A stretch of DNA of 35,136 nt, taken from assembly GCA_049999765.1 (NCBI GenBank), contig JBNGIQ010009319.1, positions 1 to 35,136 on the forward strand. The letters run 5' to 3'. Each line of letters begins with the position of its first letter. Within the stretch, counting starts at the first letter, position 1. This stretch comes from Phaeoceros laevis. Taxonomy: Eukaryota > Anthocerotophyta > Anthocerotopsida > Notothyladales. The notes beneath the pieces were generated by a model. That model was not told the DNA's origin and made no database searches. It was given only the letters and a program-made list of their open reading frames with translations. This document shows, piece by piece, positions 10,058 through 18,699 of the stretch. Position numbers and translations under genes: made by a program.

Positions 10058-12534
10058 ATGCTTGGCAAGTGGCTCATCGGGCCTAATTGGTTTGGTGCCT
10101 GGGATCCTTCCGATTTTCTGTTCCTCTCAGTGCCGGGATGGCCAGGAGCTTCCAGTCGGCCGGCTTTGCGATTGTCGTGGTTTGCACCGATTCCCATCCC
10201 AGGAAGCGCCGCCATCGGAGGATGCTTCTCTGCAGTTTTGCAGGCAGCGGGAGGCGGCCTGCTCATGATCTCTGAGAAAGGATGTCTGCACCTCAACAAT
10301 CTGAAGAAGCAGCGCCTGCGGCGAGCCAATGGACAGCCTAATTGCCGTCACCCTGCCGCTCCATCCACCAGCAGCTCTAGGTTTCCCAACCTCCGCATCC
10401 GTGGAGGCACTGCTGCTGCTCGCCATGCGGCATCGCTTTTGCTCAGCAGAGTAGCAGCTCTGTTCTTGAGCAATTCCAGCAGCAGAGATGCCTTCGATGC
10501 TGTCTCTGTTGCAATTGCGTACTCCTCGGCCATTTTGCCACCTCCAGATGAAGTGTGAGTACGGCCCTCCGTCGACGAGTTTCCTGAGCTGCTCTGCTTT
10601 TCTATGGATGCAGCGTCCTGCTATCCTCAGCCTAGTTTCGGGAGCAGTCTAGGTGGATAGTGGTATAGGTGGACTAACTGTGATATCCTGTCTCCAAACG
10701 TAAACGTACAGCAAAGCGTGTATCCTGGATAATCACCGCCAGCTTGCTTTGGACGATCAATTTGACCTTTGGAAAAACCAGGGCGCAGAGGAGACGATGG
10801 TGGAGCCGAGGACTGGCACTGAGTTCCCCTTACATTTGTACTTTCAAGACTTGGGCAAGGATGGAAAGGAGCCAGGACAAAAGTGCCAGGTGCTCCGTCA
10901 ATGCATGGAACAAATATGACAAGGAACTAGGTCCTCCTTTTCGGGTCTCGCTGGCATGTTGTATGACCTGCCAGCTCTTCTTTGCAGGTTCTAGTAGGGG
11001 TGGGTGTGCGGAGCAAGACTATTGTCAAATTTAAATCCATCGATATATATGCATTTGGTCTGTGTGAGTACCCGACCTGACTTTTATTGTGTCCAGCGTA
11101 GTTCCCAGCAGGATTGGCCATTGCAGGACATTGCAGTAGCATTGAGACGAAGTTATTCATCATGCAAGGTCGGATCATGTACAGATTACATACATTTGCT
11201 TCTGACATGGTACGATTCTCTTCGCAGATGTGCAACCAGAGCATCTACGAGCTCAACTAGGAGAAAAGTACTGGAATGTGCCACCTGAGGAATTGAAGTT
11301 ATGTCCAGAGTTCTACGAAGATCTACTGAGGTCAATCTGTTCTGGACTTTCCTTTGTCAACAGCATTCTCTGTGGCAGTACTGCAAATTTTCCTGTCATT
11401 CCTCTTTCTAGAGAAGTCACTTATGTCTGAGCTGTTTTCACTTGGCTGCAAATGTTGTTGCACATTTCTCTGTTGTTCTAGAAGCTGCTTTAGTGGGAGT
11501 TTTGTCACGTGGCTGCAAATGTCTGCCTTTACATTTTTCCCCATACTTCCGTAGGCAGACCTGGCTAACCAGCTGTATGGTATGCATTGGGTGTCAAGCT
11601 CAGGCATGAAGTCGACATGACTGTACGCATGGTTGTACATTACAAAGGCCTTAAGATGCACATGGTGCGGAGGTGAGTCACCATGTAATCATGATGGATT
11701 GATCTGAAAGTCCTCGACATGGGAAAATCTTTGTTATTAGGCTCCATTTCTTTGTTTCTGGTTGACCCTGACTTCAAGGGTCCATGTTGTTAATCTTTCG
11801 TCTGATGGTGGTTACAGTGCTTTTGAGAGCTCTCTAAGAAACAGATTGAGAAAGGTATCGTTGTTCTTATGATGCTTTTCCAAATGAAATCTGAGCAGAT
11901 GTTTCATACTTCTCCTAACAGCAGCAGCTGAATGTCGCCTTTTTTTTGTAGATAAAAGGAGTCCCTGATGACAATGGTTTGCATGCATTCTGCTCATACC
12001 TTTCTGAAGACGTAAAGATCTTCAGGGTGAGTTTTCTACTTGTTCTATTCCCTGCGTAGTCCTCTGTCTATCATCCAAAGGAGAGGTCCCTGACTCTTGT
12101 TTGGTGCAGGGGACAACAATTGATATTCAGTGGCAACCAGGGGGACAGCTTAGAACAACAGGTATGCTGACTCCACTTTGTGGTGCGCCACCTTTCTCTG
12201 TTCTTGTATGTTGTTCTGCATCTTCACTCAGTTTTTGCTTTTGCAGTTGAAGGCAGGTTATTAGGGACAATTGTCAGTCACCACTTGTGCCGTATGTTTC
12301 TTACCTTGCTCTTCTTTCATGCATACCAAGAGACAGCAGATAACTTCTATCACGTGAATCCATGTGCACTGTACGATTCAATATTGGAAAGACACTTAAC
12401 TTACTTGTGGCCCTCAATCTGATTTTGTTGCAGAGGCCTTTTTTGATCTGTACATAGGGGATCCCCCCATTTCCCATGCAGCTAAGACAGAAATGGGAGA
12501 GAACTTTGCACGCCTTCTCCGACGAGGGATATAA
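10058..12534 (+). CDS. FAP2: Chalcone-isomerase-fold fatty-acid-binding protein (FAP2-like), ten exons, 407 aa
   Basis: Exons: 10058-10554, 10712-10889, 11102-11168, 11228-11330, 11604-11672, 11818-11854, 11952-12026, 12110-12161, 12247-12291, 12434-12534. All introns are GT-AG and every junction keeps phase, giving 407 residues. Residues 1-165 form the long divergent N-terminal region of plant FAP2-type proteins. The CHI fold runs from about residue 196 (VEPRTGTEFPLHL) to the end. It includes HEVDMTVRMVVHYKGLKM, SAFESSLRNRL, the strand pair GTTIDIQWQPGGQLRTT / VEGRLLGTIVS, and the terminal helix LCQAFFDLYIGDPPIS. Plant members bind fatty acids in plastids and are not flavanone isomerases; function here is inferred from the family. 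The ATG at 10058 is the first in frame. Weakest points: the acceptor at 11603, chosen because nearer AGs break the frame, and the possibility of an extra 5' exon. Confidence 0.85.
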
Positions 12535-12712
12535 TGTTTAGTGCGTTTTCGTAAGGCTTAAAGTCACCTTGGATCAAGTGCGTGAGACCAGATAGTTGAT
12601 AGTTGTTCGTACGTGCCAGATCTGGTATATCCATATGCTTCTTGGTCGAACTGAGAGTCTGAGAGAGAGTTGTTTTTGCGTGCTTTTGAGATACGAGCAT
12701 TTTTACACTTGC

Positions 12713-12845
12713 TTAGAGGAACTTATTAGATACCATTTTTAGAGGAACTTATTACATACTTGCTTAGAGGAACTTAGCAGACCTCTTGTTTGCACCGGGT
12801 AGGCTTAGAGAAACGCGGGCAATCATCTACTGGCAATCATCTACT
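12713..12845. repeat. Short direct repeats downstream of the CHI-fold gene
   Basis: The unit TTAGAGGAACTTATTA occurs at 12713-12728 and 12739-12754, and a shortened copy at 12763-12776. A separate 14-bp unit, GGCAATCATCTACT, is perfectly duplicated at 12818-12845. They lie where the gene-rich part gives way to repeat-rich DNA. Confidence 0.8.
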
Positions 12846-12961
12846 GGGTGCTTCAATTGGCATTCGGAAACCGTAGTTTCAATCTCCATACTGATATTTC
12901 AAATCAAGCACAATACTTGAGATGAAGTACCGAAACTTGAGTATGGTGGCCAGATATCCGC

Positions 12962-13061
12962 NNNNNNNNNNNNNNNNNNNNNNNNNNNNNNNNNNNNNNN
13001 NNNNNNNNNNNNNNNNNNNNNNNNNNNNNNNNNNNNNNNNNNNNNNNNNNNNNNNNNNNNN
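12962..13061. other. Assembly gap (100 N)
   Basis: Exactly 100 N, the usual placeholder for a gap of unknown size. It abuts a PPR fragment, so part of that locus may be missing. Confidence 0.99.
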
Positions 13062-13136
13062 TAACATAGTTGTAGGCAATTGCTTGGTGGATATGTATGC
13101 CAAGTGTGGCAGCTTGGATGAAGCCCAAGCACGATA
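13062..13136 (+). pseudogene. PLS-class PPR repeat fragment
   Basis: Right after the gap the plus strand encodes about 24 residues (NIVVGNCLVDMYAKCGSLDEAQ...). This is the classic helix pair of a plant S-type pentatricopeptide repeat, of the kind used in organelle RNA-editing factors. A TAA follows almost at once and no further PPR units appear downstream. It is therefore either the last scrap of a decayed gene or a fragment carried by a repeat. Its upstream part, if any, lies in the gap. Confidence 0.7.
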
Positions 13137-13376
13137 AAAAGAATCTCTCTTCCTCGTGCGTAGCCTACTTGCGGGGTGCCAAAATATGCCTACCTTGAAA
13201 ATATAGTAGAGACTAAGCTTAAAAAAGTCTCATGAAGTCCCTCATGTGATGTGCATGAGTTAAGCATTGGGCTATTTCTAGATTAAAATAGGAGAAAACA
13301 TTGTTCATGCATAAACATGTACCAAACACCAAACTCAAACTACACACCTGGCAATATTTCCTTCTTTGAATCTCTG

Positions 13377-13553
13377 CAGTGAGGCTAGTAGTTGGAGCCA
13401 AAAACATGTACCAAAGTACAGGGTCTTTAGAGCGAACTAAGTGGGTACGGCCTCAAACCTTGGTGCAGTGAGGCTACTAGTTGGAGCCACAAACATGTAC
13501 CGAAGTACAGGGTCTTTAGAGCGAAGTAAGTGGGTACGGCCTCAAACCTTGGG
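13377..13553. repeat. Tandem duplication, period 89 bp
   Basis: Copy 1 (13377-13465) and copy 2 (13466-13553) differ at only a few bases. Each contains GGGTCTTTAGAGCGAA and GTGGGTACGGCCTCAAACC. A partial related piece (CTCTGCAGTGAGCCTAGCCG) recurs near 13671, so the unit seems to have been copied more than once. Confidence 0.85.
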
Positions 13554-13579
13554 CACTCACTGTGAACCAAGAGTCAACT

Positions 13580-13763
13580 TTTACTACTACTACCAAACAC
13601 CAAACTTACTACTACTACTACTATCAAACACCAAACTGTGACTAGGCACTTGACAATACTTCCTTTGAATCTCTGCAGTGAGCCTAGCCGTTGGAATTTG
13701 CTTGAGTCATACTTGAGTCTGGAATTAGGGCTAGTAGTAGTAATAGTAGTAGTAGTAGTAGTT
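13580..13763. repeat. Trinucleotide tracts (TAC)n and (TAG)n
   Basis: (TAC) runs at about 13580-13593 and 13606-13625 are separated by a repeated CCAAACACCAAACT-like spacer. A complementary-type (TAG) run is at about 13731-13763. The opposite orientations could pair as a hairpin. Confidence 0.8.
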
Positions 13764-13794
13764 GCTATAGTCTAGTCATTAAGTTAAACATTCC

Positions 13795-14120
13795 GCATCG
13801 GACATCCTCCCTTCTAGTTCCGCCTTCTCAACCATCAACCTGTTCAGCCTCTCCTTGCACAAACTGCCAACAATCCTCTCCGACATCACAGCCTTCGCCC
13901 TCAGGCTCTCCATCTCCTGTTTCTTCTCTTGCAAAGCCTCTCATGCCCCCTTCAACCTGTTGGAGATCTCCGCCTTCTCCGCCTGAGCTAGCTTCACCGC
14001 CTCCTCCACCTTCTTTATATAAACCCATGCCTCATTGGATGCCCTACTCTGCACTTCCTACACCGCTTCCTCTGCCTTCTCCACGTCCACTTTGGTAGCA
14101 GTAGCTCCATAACTCCAGTC
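13795..14120 (-). pseudogene. Decayed coiled-coil protein fragment
   Basis: Read on the minus strand, one frame gives about 108 codons of heptad-rich, Glu/Lys/Ala-rich sequence, for example KKVEEAVKLAQAEKAEISNR and LQEKKQEMESLRAKAVMSER. It is interrupted by two in-frame stops, at 14058-14060 and 13941-13943. The frame otherwise holds, so this is an old coding sequence, not chance. It could derive from a retrotransposon-borne or host coiled-coil gene; I do not recognise the parent. Confidence 0.6.
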
Positions 14121-14526
14121 ATCAAGCTTCATCATAGTTAGCTCAACGTACCAATTCACTATGGCCTATGGATCAACTTGCTAGCCATGTACGCTCCTGC
14201 AAATTCTTTCCTCAACAAAATTTTCCCAGAGATTGAAGCCCTTCTATATTATGCCATTACCTTATTAATCTGCGGCTTCGCCGTACCTATGTCGAAATAT
14301 CTTGGCAGGATTAAGACTTAAGAGTTAAGCAAGCCAGGACCTTGGGCACCTGGGCCTATCAGAGGTAGATTTCGCTAGTAGCTAAAAGAAGTAAAAAGGG
14401 TAAAAGATAAAAGGCTTAAGTAGCAATGGGTAAGCGCAGTTGACGCACTAGGTACCTATTAACTAGTACTTAGGAGATCGCAAGATACGATTGTGGTGTT
14501 GGCTTGAGCCCTACGCTGGTCGGCAC

Positions 14527-14535
14527 TATAAAAAG
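14527..14535 (+). promoter_or_regulatory. TATA box of an unidentified transcription unit or LTR
   Basis: TATAAAAAG is followed by a GC-rich stretch and a pyrimidine-containing start region, then leader-like sequence. It precedes the dispersed repeat at 14745-14906, so it may be the promoter of a retroelement LTR. No protein is seen downstream before the gap. Confidence 0.4.
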
Positions 14536-14744
14536 GGCCGCGCGCCTATTGTACTCATTCCGTCCGTGAAGTTCCGGCGGTCTCATTAAGTAAGCTGCTT
14601 AGGCAGAAAAAGAGAGCGATTAGGCTCCACCAATTCCGGTGTCTTTGTCTTCTTTGCCTGTGAGTGTTTCAATACTTGTGTTTTCATTTTTGTGAACTCG
14701 TCCTTTGCTAACTTCGCTTAGCTAGTTTCGTTGTACGGCACGCC

Positions 14745-14906
14745 GGTGGCTAATTTGGACAAGGCTGCTCAGATCTGTAAGTGCGGGTGTGGGTTTCTTT
14801 GAACGGTAGACTTGTGGCAGTCCGGGCTTGGCCCTTTTGCACCTAGTTTGTCCAGGACCGAGACCGTCCGTGCCCCTTGCACCTGGTTGTGCCTGCCTAG
14901 AGAGGT
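14745..14906 (+). repeat. Dispersed repeat, copy A (truncated by gap)
   Basis: About 162 bp nearly identical to 17202-17364 in direct orientation, about 2.46 kb apart. Shared landmarks are GGTGGCTAAT at the left edge and CTTTGAACGGTAGACTTGTG, then GTCCAGGACCGAGACCGTCC. The left edge is sharp; the right edge is lost in the gap. Flanks of the two copies are unrelated on the left. They are probably pieces of the same transposable-element family. Confidence 0.8.
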
Positions 14907-15006
14907 NNNNNNNNNNNNNNNNNNNNNNNNNNNNNNNNNNNNNNNNNNNNNNNNNNNNNNNNNNNNNNNNNNNNNNNNNNNNNNNNNNNNNNNNNNNNNN
15001 NNNNNN
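14907..15006. other. Assembly gap (100 N)
   Basis: Exactly 100 N, interrupting repeat copy A. The repeat itself may be why assembly failed here. Confidence 0.99.
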
Positions 15007-15178
15007 AAGAGACAGGTACTAAATAGTGCAAACCGAATTTAGTAAAAGAGATGTTATAATTCGGGCGATTTGGCCTGCAGAACCAAATTTATGATAGATG
15101 CAAACGCACTCTATACTAGAGAAAAATGTACAATTGGTACTTGTTATCTAAACTATATATACAATATTTAGTTTATCT

Positions 15179-16424
15179 TTAAGCAAGTAGTAGAATGGCA
15201 GCAAAATGTTTGCTTCCGGTAAGGATAAAGAGAGCTAGAAGTCGTACATAGTTGAAGTCTTCTAGAGTATCCAAAGAATTCCGCATAGCTCTTTTGCCAA
15301 TAGCGTCCTTATTTCTAGCTTTACACATATGGCAAATTTTCTCAATCACTTGTACTTCTCTCAGTTTATATAATGAGAATCCAACTATGGCCACAAAAAA
15401 ACCTTAGAGATGGTGGCGCATGGGAGCACGCGGGTGCATTAGGCTGGGCAGACACCGTTCTGATGTTAAGCGAGAGCAAATGGATCCATGGCCCAATCTG
15501 TGCTCATAGCACCTAGATCCTGTGGTCACTCAACGTTGACAAGGAAGGTTGCTTTTGCATGGCGCTCCACGAATAGCAATTTCTAGTCCAACCAGCTCCC
15601 TACGAGGTTCGACTTCGCCAATCTCATCAATGAAGGACAATTTTGGGTGGACGTGGCTAAAGGAAATCAATTCAATGTCAATATCCTTGATAACGTCCTT
15701 AGCATCATCATGTAAATTATGGGTCTTATCCTTCTCTGCATCCTTTGCTTGCCGTTCAGAATCTCTTATGATATACAAAAACTTGAATCTTGCTGTAGAG
15801 CCTCTGAGAACCCATTTCTTCAACAAGTCTGGATGTGACCATGCCACATGGCTCTCCTTCCTTTTTTTGTTGGCCCGTGTCCCAGCAGGTATCTGCAGAC
15901 CTGCAACATTCCCAGAATTCATAGACTAATTGATAGTTTAAAGTTTGTAGATTTTTTTTCCTAGTTCTCTCTACTTGAGCTAGTCATGCATCCACTAGTG
16001 ATCCAACATATATCGGTGCTTAACTTGTAGTTTGTAGAGAGTTTTTGAGGGCATATAGTTTCAATCACCTAGAATCAATTCATGTTCCAATTTTTTCACC
16101 AAATACCCATACAACTTGCAATGACAGTTGAGATTGTTTCATGTGTATACTGTGTAAATTTTCCCTTGTCATCTTCTCAAACTTGTTCATGTGCTCATCC
16201 CCCAATATTGCCCAAATTTTTCATGTTTACCCGCTTTGTCAGCAAATTTCTGATACTTTTCTTGGAATTTTAACAGTTTTCATTCTAAGAGACTCCAGTC
16301 CCATAACTTCTTGAACTAATGTCCAGAAATCCTGCTTAAATCCCTTCACTTTGCTATCAGAAGTATCCAAACATAGCATATCAAGGAAACTTGGATAGTC
16401 AAAACCAAGCTGAAGTCCTATCAT
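15179..16424 (-). other. Region of protein-like minus-strand fragments
   Basis: Besides the 130-codon ORF, protein-like pieces occur at 16239-16424 (61 codons) and around 16140-16260, where a Lys/Glu-rich helix-like piece (EKYQKFADKAGKHEKFGQYW) continues in a shifted frame. Another lies at 15179-15394 (71 codons, hydrophobic C-terminus). The pieces are in different frames and lack clean splice junctions, which suggests decay of one longer gene. This is inference. Confidence 0.25.
15530..15922 (-). CDS. Hypothetical ORF, 130 aa, unrecognised
   Basis: True ATG at 15922 (minus) and TGA at 15530. The product is hydrophilic and charged (for example RANKKRKESH and DSERQAKDAEKDKTH) with a strand-like C-terminal part (IDIELISFSHVHPKLSFIDE). 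The codon pattern looks protein-like. Further minus-strand fragments with similar composition lie at 16239-16424 and 15179-15394, so this may be the middle of a fragmented gene or a non-autonomous transposon protein. I recognise no domain. Confidence 0.3.
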   Translation of the reverse strand: MNSGNVAGLQIPAGTRANKKRKESHVAWSHPDLLKKWVLRGSTARFKFLYIIRDSERQAKDAEKDKTHNLHDDAKDVIKDIDIELISFSHVHPKLSFIDEIGEVEPRRELVGLEIAIRGAPCKSNLPCQR

Positions 16425-16904
16425 TGTGCTTTGATTCTGATGCCACTTTCAAAGTTGCAAGAAAGTAGGCTGGCCAGAAATAATGACATCTCATTCACTT
16501 GGGATTCTATATCATCACCTTCCTCCAGAACTGTCATTCCTTCTTTCAATAGATGCTCACAATCTTAGAGCTTTCAAGAAAACTCAGGCCACGCAATATA
16601 CCACAAGCACATTATGTCTGCTCAACTGACAAATCAACCTTGACTTTCCCCATCCAAATGATTGTATAAGAGCTGTAGAAACAGAGTACTGCAGTGATGT
16701 GTCCCATTTTAAAGTGTACCCATCCAAAATAGCTAAAGCGTGACTTACTTCACCTCTATCTACAAAGGGGGATTTGAACGCAAGTGCACCATTTCTTGCT
16801 CTGAAACATCATACTTCTTCTTTTTACTTCAAATGTGCAGCGCAGAGTTAGGAGTAACATGAACCAGCCGAGTATTGTTTCCTACTTAAAAGTCACTCCA
16901 AGAA

Positions 16905-17083
16905 AATGAAGAACACATTCGCAAGGCCCATCTGAAGGGTCCACAAGAAGGAGAGGAAGAACTTGAAGTAGAGGAGCCTGAGGTTTAAGAACTTGAAGGG
17001 GAGCAGCAAGAAGTTGAGGATGACTCAGAGCAAGAGGGTGACCAGCAAGAAGATAATCTTGGGGGTGCATTGTGTGGTGACCA
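16905..17083 (+). pseudogene. Glu/Gln-rich acidic coding remnant
   Basis: The plus frame reads as a strongly acidic Glu/Gln-rich peptide (QEGEEELEVEEPEV, a stop, then ELEGEQQEVEDDSEQEGDQQ). A TAA at 16986-16988 is the only break. It resembles low-complexity acidic tails found in both host proteins and retroelement polyproteins. Origin unknown. Confidence 0.3.
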
Positions 17084-17201
17084 CTTTAGATGGTGATGGT
17101 GTAATTTGGTAGTGGTCACAAACGGGGAGCATTTTGCATTTAGTTGCTTAGGACCTTCGTTTTTGACCTTTCCACTTGTGCGGTTTTCCTTGCAGCATGG
17201 T

Positions 17202-17364
17202 GGTGGCTAATCTGGACAGGCCCTGATCAGATCTGTAAGTGCGGGTGCGGGTTTCTTTGAACGGTAGACTTGTGGCTATTCGGGCTTGGCCCTTTTGCAC
17301 CTAGTTTGTCCAGGACCGAGACCGTCCGTGCCCCTTGCACCTGGTTGTGCCTGCCTATAGAGGT
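17202..17364 (+). repeat. Dispersed repeat, copy B
   Basis: Direct-orientation partner of 14745-14906. Here the right flank is present (continuing TTTAGCTGGCTTCCC), so this copy shows what may be missing in the gap at copy A. The interval between copies holds the decayed minus-strand ORFs and the acidic remnant. A pair of LTR-derived fragments is possible, but the repeat is shorter than a typical LTR and no TG...CA ends or PBS were found. Confidence 0.75.
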
Positions 17365-17578
17365 TTAGCTGGCTTCCCATCCTTTTGTGACTTGCGCCTG
17401 TCGGGCCTCAATTACCTGTTGTCCCATTGACTAGTGTCTATCACCAAGCATCTTGTAACCAAGCCACGCCAGCTTGCAAGGAAAAACCCATTTTAACAGG
17501 CCCTGGACGAGTAGGAGGAGGAGGAGGGGAGGTTTTTATTAGGTGATTAACGGCTGCTGGTAGGAATTCCTTCCTATC

Positions 17579-17963
17579 TATGACAAACCTTGGTTAAAGA
17601 GGATTTACTCCTAGGTCTTACCTTCAGATGATTAGCACAATTGCACACAAGACACAGCATTAGGACCCCAGATCCTGCCCAGAGCTGCTACAACGCAGAT
17701 GGACTTGCTGTCCCCTACTGGGGTCAACCCTTTCTTTATATATCAAGGTACAACAAAGCTTCTAGAGCTATACCTAAACTTAGGTCCCCGACCTAAGCAT
17801 CTAGCTCTAAACTTAGATCCCAGACCTAAGCAGTTGCTAACTCAAGGTCCCAGACCTAAGCAGTTGCCCAACTCAAGCTCTTGCTATAATGGAATCTTCC
17901 AGGACAGAGCTCCAAAGCCAAACCTAAGCTTAGGTCTCAGACCTGACTTAGGTCTGCCCTCAA
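17579..17963 (-). repeat. Inverted LTR copy (minus orientation)
   Basis: Reverse-complement match to the right LTR, including the tandem ACCTAAG/CTTAGGT units. It also includes the TATA motif (complement, near 17740-17748, reading TATATAAAG on the minus strand) and the U5 end (complement of TGACAAACC at 17581). It lacks about the first 12 bp of U3 and has fewer internal repeat units than the right copy. The open frame visible at 17699-17995 on the plus strand is a by-product of the repeats. Confidence 0.8.
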
Positions 17964-18029
17964 CTCATGCCCAATCCCAACCTATCAATATCTGATACCT
18001 AGCCCAGCTAGATATCAAGTAACACACTA

Positions 18030-18669
18030 GTTACTTTAGGTAACTACCTAGTAAACATGGACCAAACATTTGTTCATGGCAGAGTTTGCTTACAACAATA
18101 GTGTGCATAGCTCCACAGGTTTTAGACCCATGGAGATGCATGGGAGAGATGCCTTAGAGCCTTCTGGACTAATAATTCCAGAGGAGTTGCAAGAAGCTAG
18201 CAAGACTTCCAAGGCTTTTATGAATGATCTGCTTGAGGTGCAGAAAATTGCTAGGCAATATTTGGAAAAGGCTCAAGCGAGACAGAAGAAATATGCAGAC
18301 TTAAAGCGCAGGGAAACTGAGTTCCAGGAGGGAGATCAAGTATGGCTTCACCTGAAACATTTTCCTATTCCTAAAGGAATGGTTTCCAAGCTTATGCCAA
18401 GATATGGCGGACCTTTCCTGATCACCAAGAGGATTGGGCAAGTAGCTTACAAGCTACAACTACCAGACTGGCTACATATGCATCCTGTTTTCCATGTTTC
18501 TTTGTTGAAACCTTTTGTTCCAGGAGACGAGAGACGCAACATGGAGAGGAAGCTTGAGCCAAGTTATCTGGTCAAGTGGCGAGATGTCGATACACCGACT
18601 TGGATCTCTTTCAAGGATCTACAAGATGGAATGGAGTATATCCTTTCCAAGTACCAAGGTCTTCGCTGA
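18030..18669 (+). pseudogene. Ty3/gypsy integrase C-terminus with chromodomain-like tail
   Basis: An open plus frame of about 200 codons ends at TGA 18667-18669. In order: the end of the integrase core (AEFAYNNSVHSSTGFRPMEM), a coiled Lys/Arg-rich linker, the region EGDQVWLHLKHF, and a GPY/F-type module (KLMPRYGGPFLITKRIG, then HPVFHVSLLKPF). Last comes a shortened chromodomain-like segment (YLVKWRDVDTPTWISF). The catalytic DDE core, RNase H, RT, protease and gag are absent. The ATG at 18070 is not a true start; the frame enters from deleted upstream sequence. The chromodomain lacks part of its usual N-terminal strand. It is an element of the chromovirus lineage, now inert. Confidence 0.92.
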
Positions 18670-18687
18670 GGACAGCGAATTCTAGTT

Positions 18688-18699
18688 AGTGGGGGAGTT
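18688..18699 (+). other. Polypurine tract of the gypsy element
   Basis: AGTGGGGGAGTT lies directly before the LTR start TGTAAAGG, 19 bp after the pol stop codon. This is the normal position of the plus-strand priming site and fixes the 3' LTR's 5' boundary. Confidence 0.75.

Noticed and set aside
10127-10533. Minus-strand ORFs that look protein-like (for example beginning MAEEYAIATETASK)
   Set aside because: The plus strand over the same DNA joins in phase to nine further exons of a recognisable CHI-fold protein, so these are antisense shadows.
14745-17364. A complete LTR retrotransposon bounded by the 162-bp repeats
   Set aside because: The repeats are short, lack TG...CA ends, and no PBS, polypurine tract or pol sequence lies between them. 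Kept only as a dispersed repeat pair.
17699-17995. Pro/Lys-repeat ORF (RPKHLALNL-type units), also seen as the minus-strand ORF at 18799-19227
   Set aside because: It is a translation of the LTR's tandem palindromic units. The second copy even runs through the N gap.
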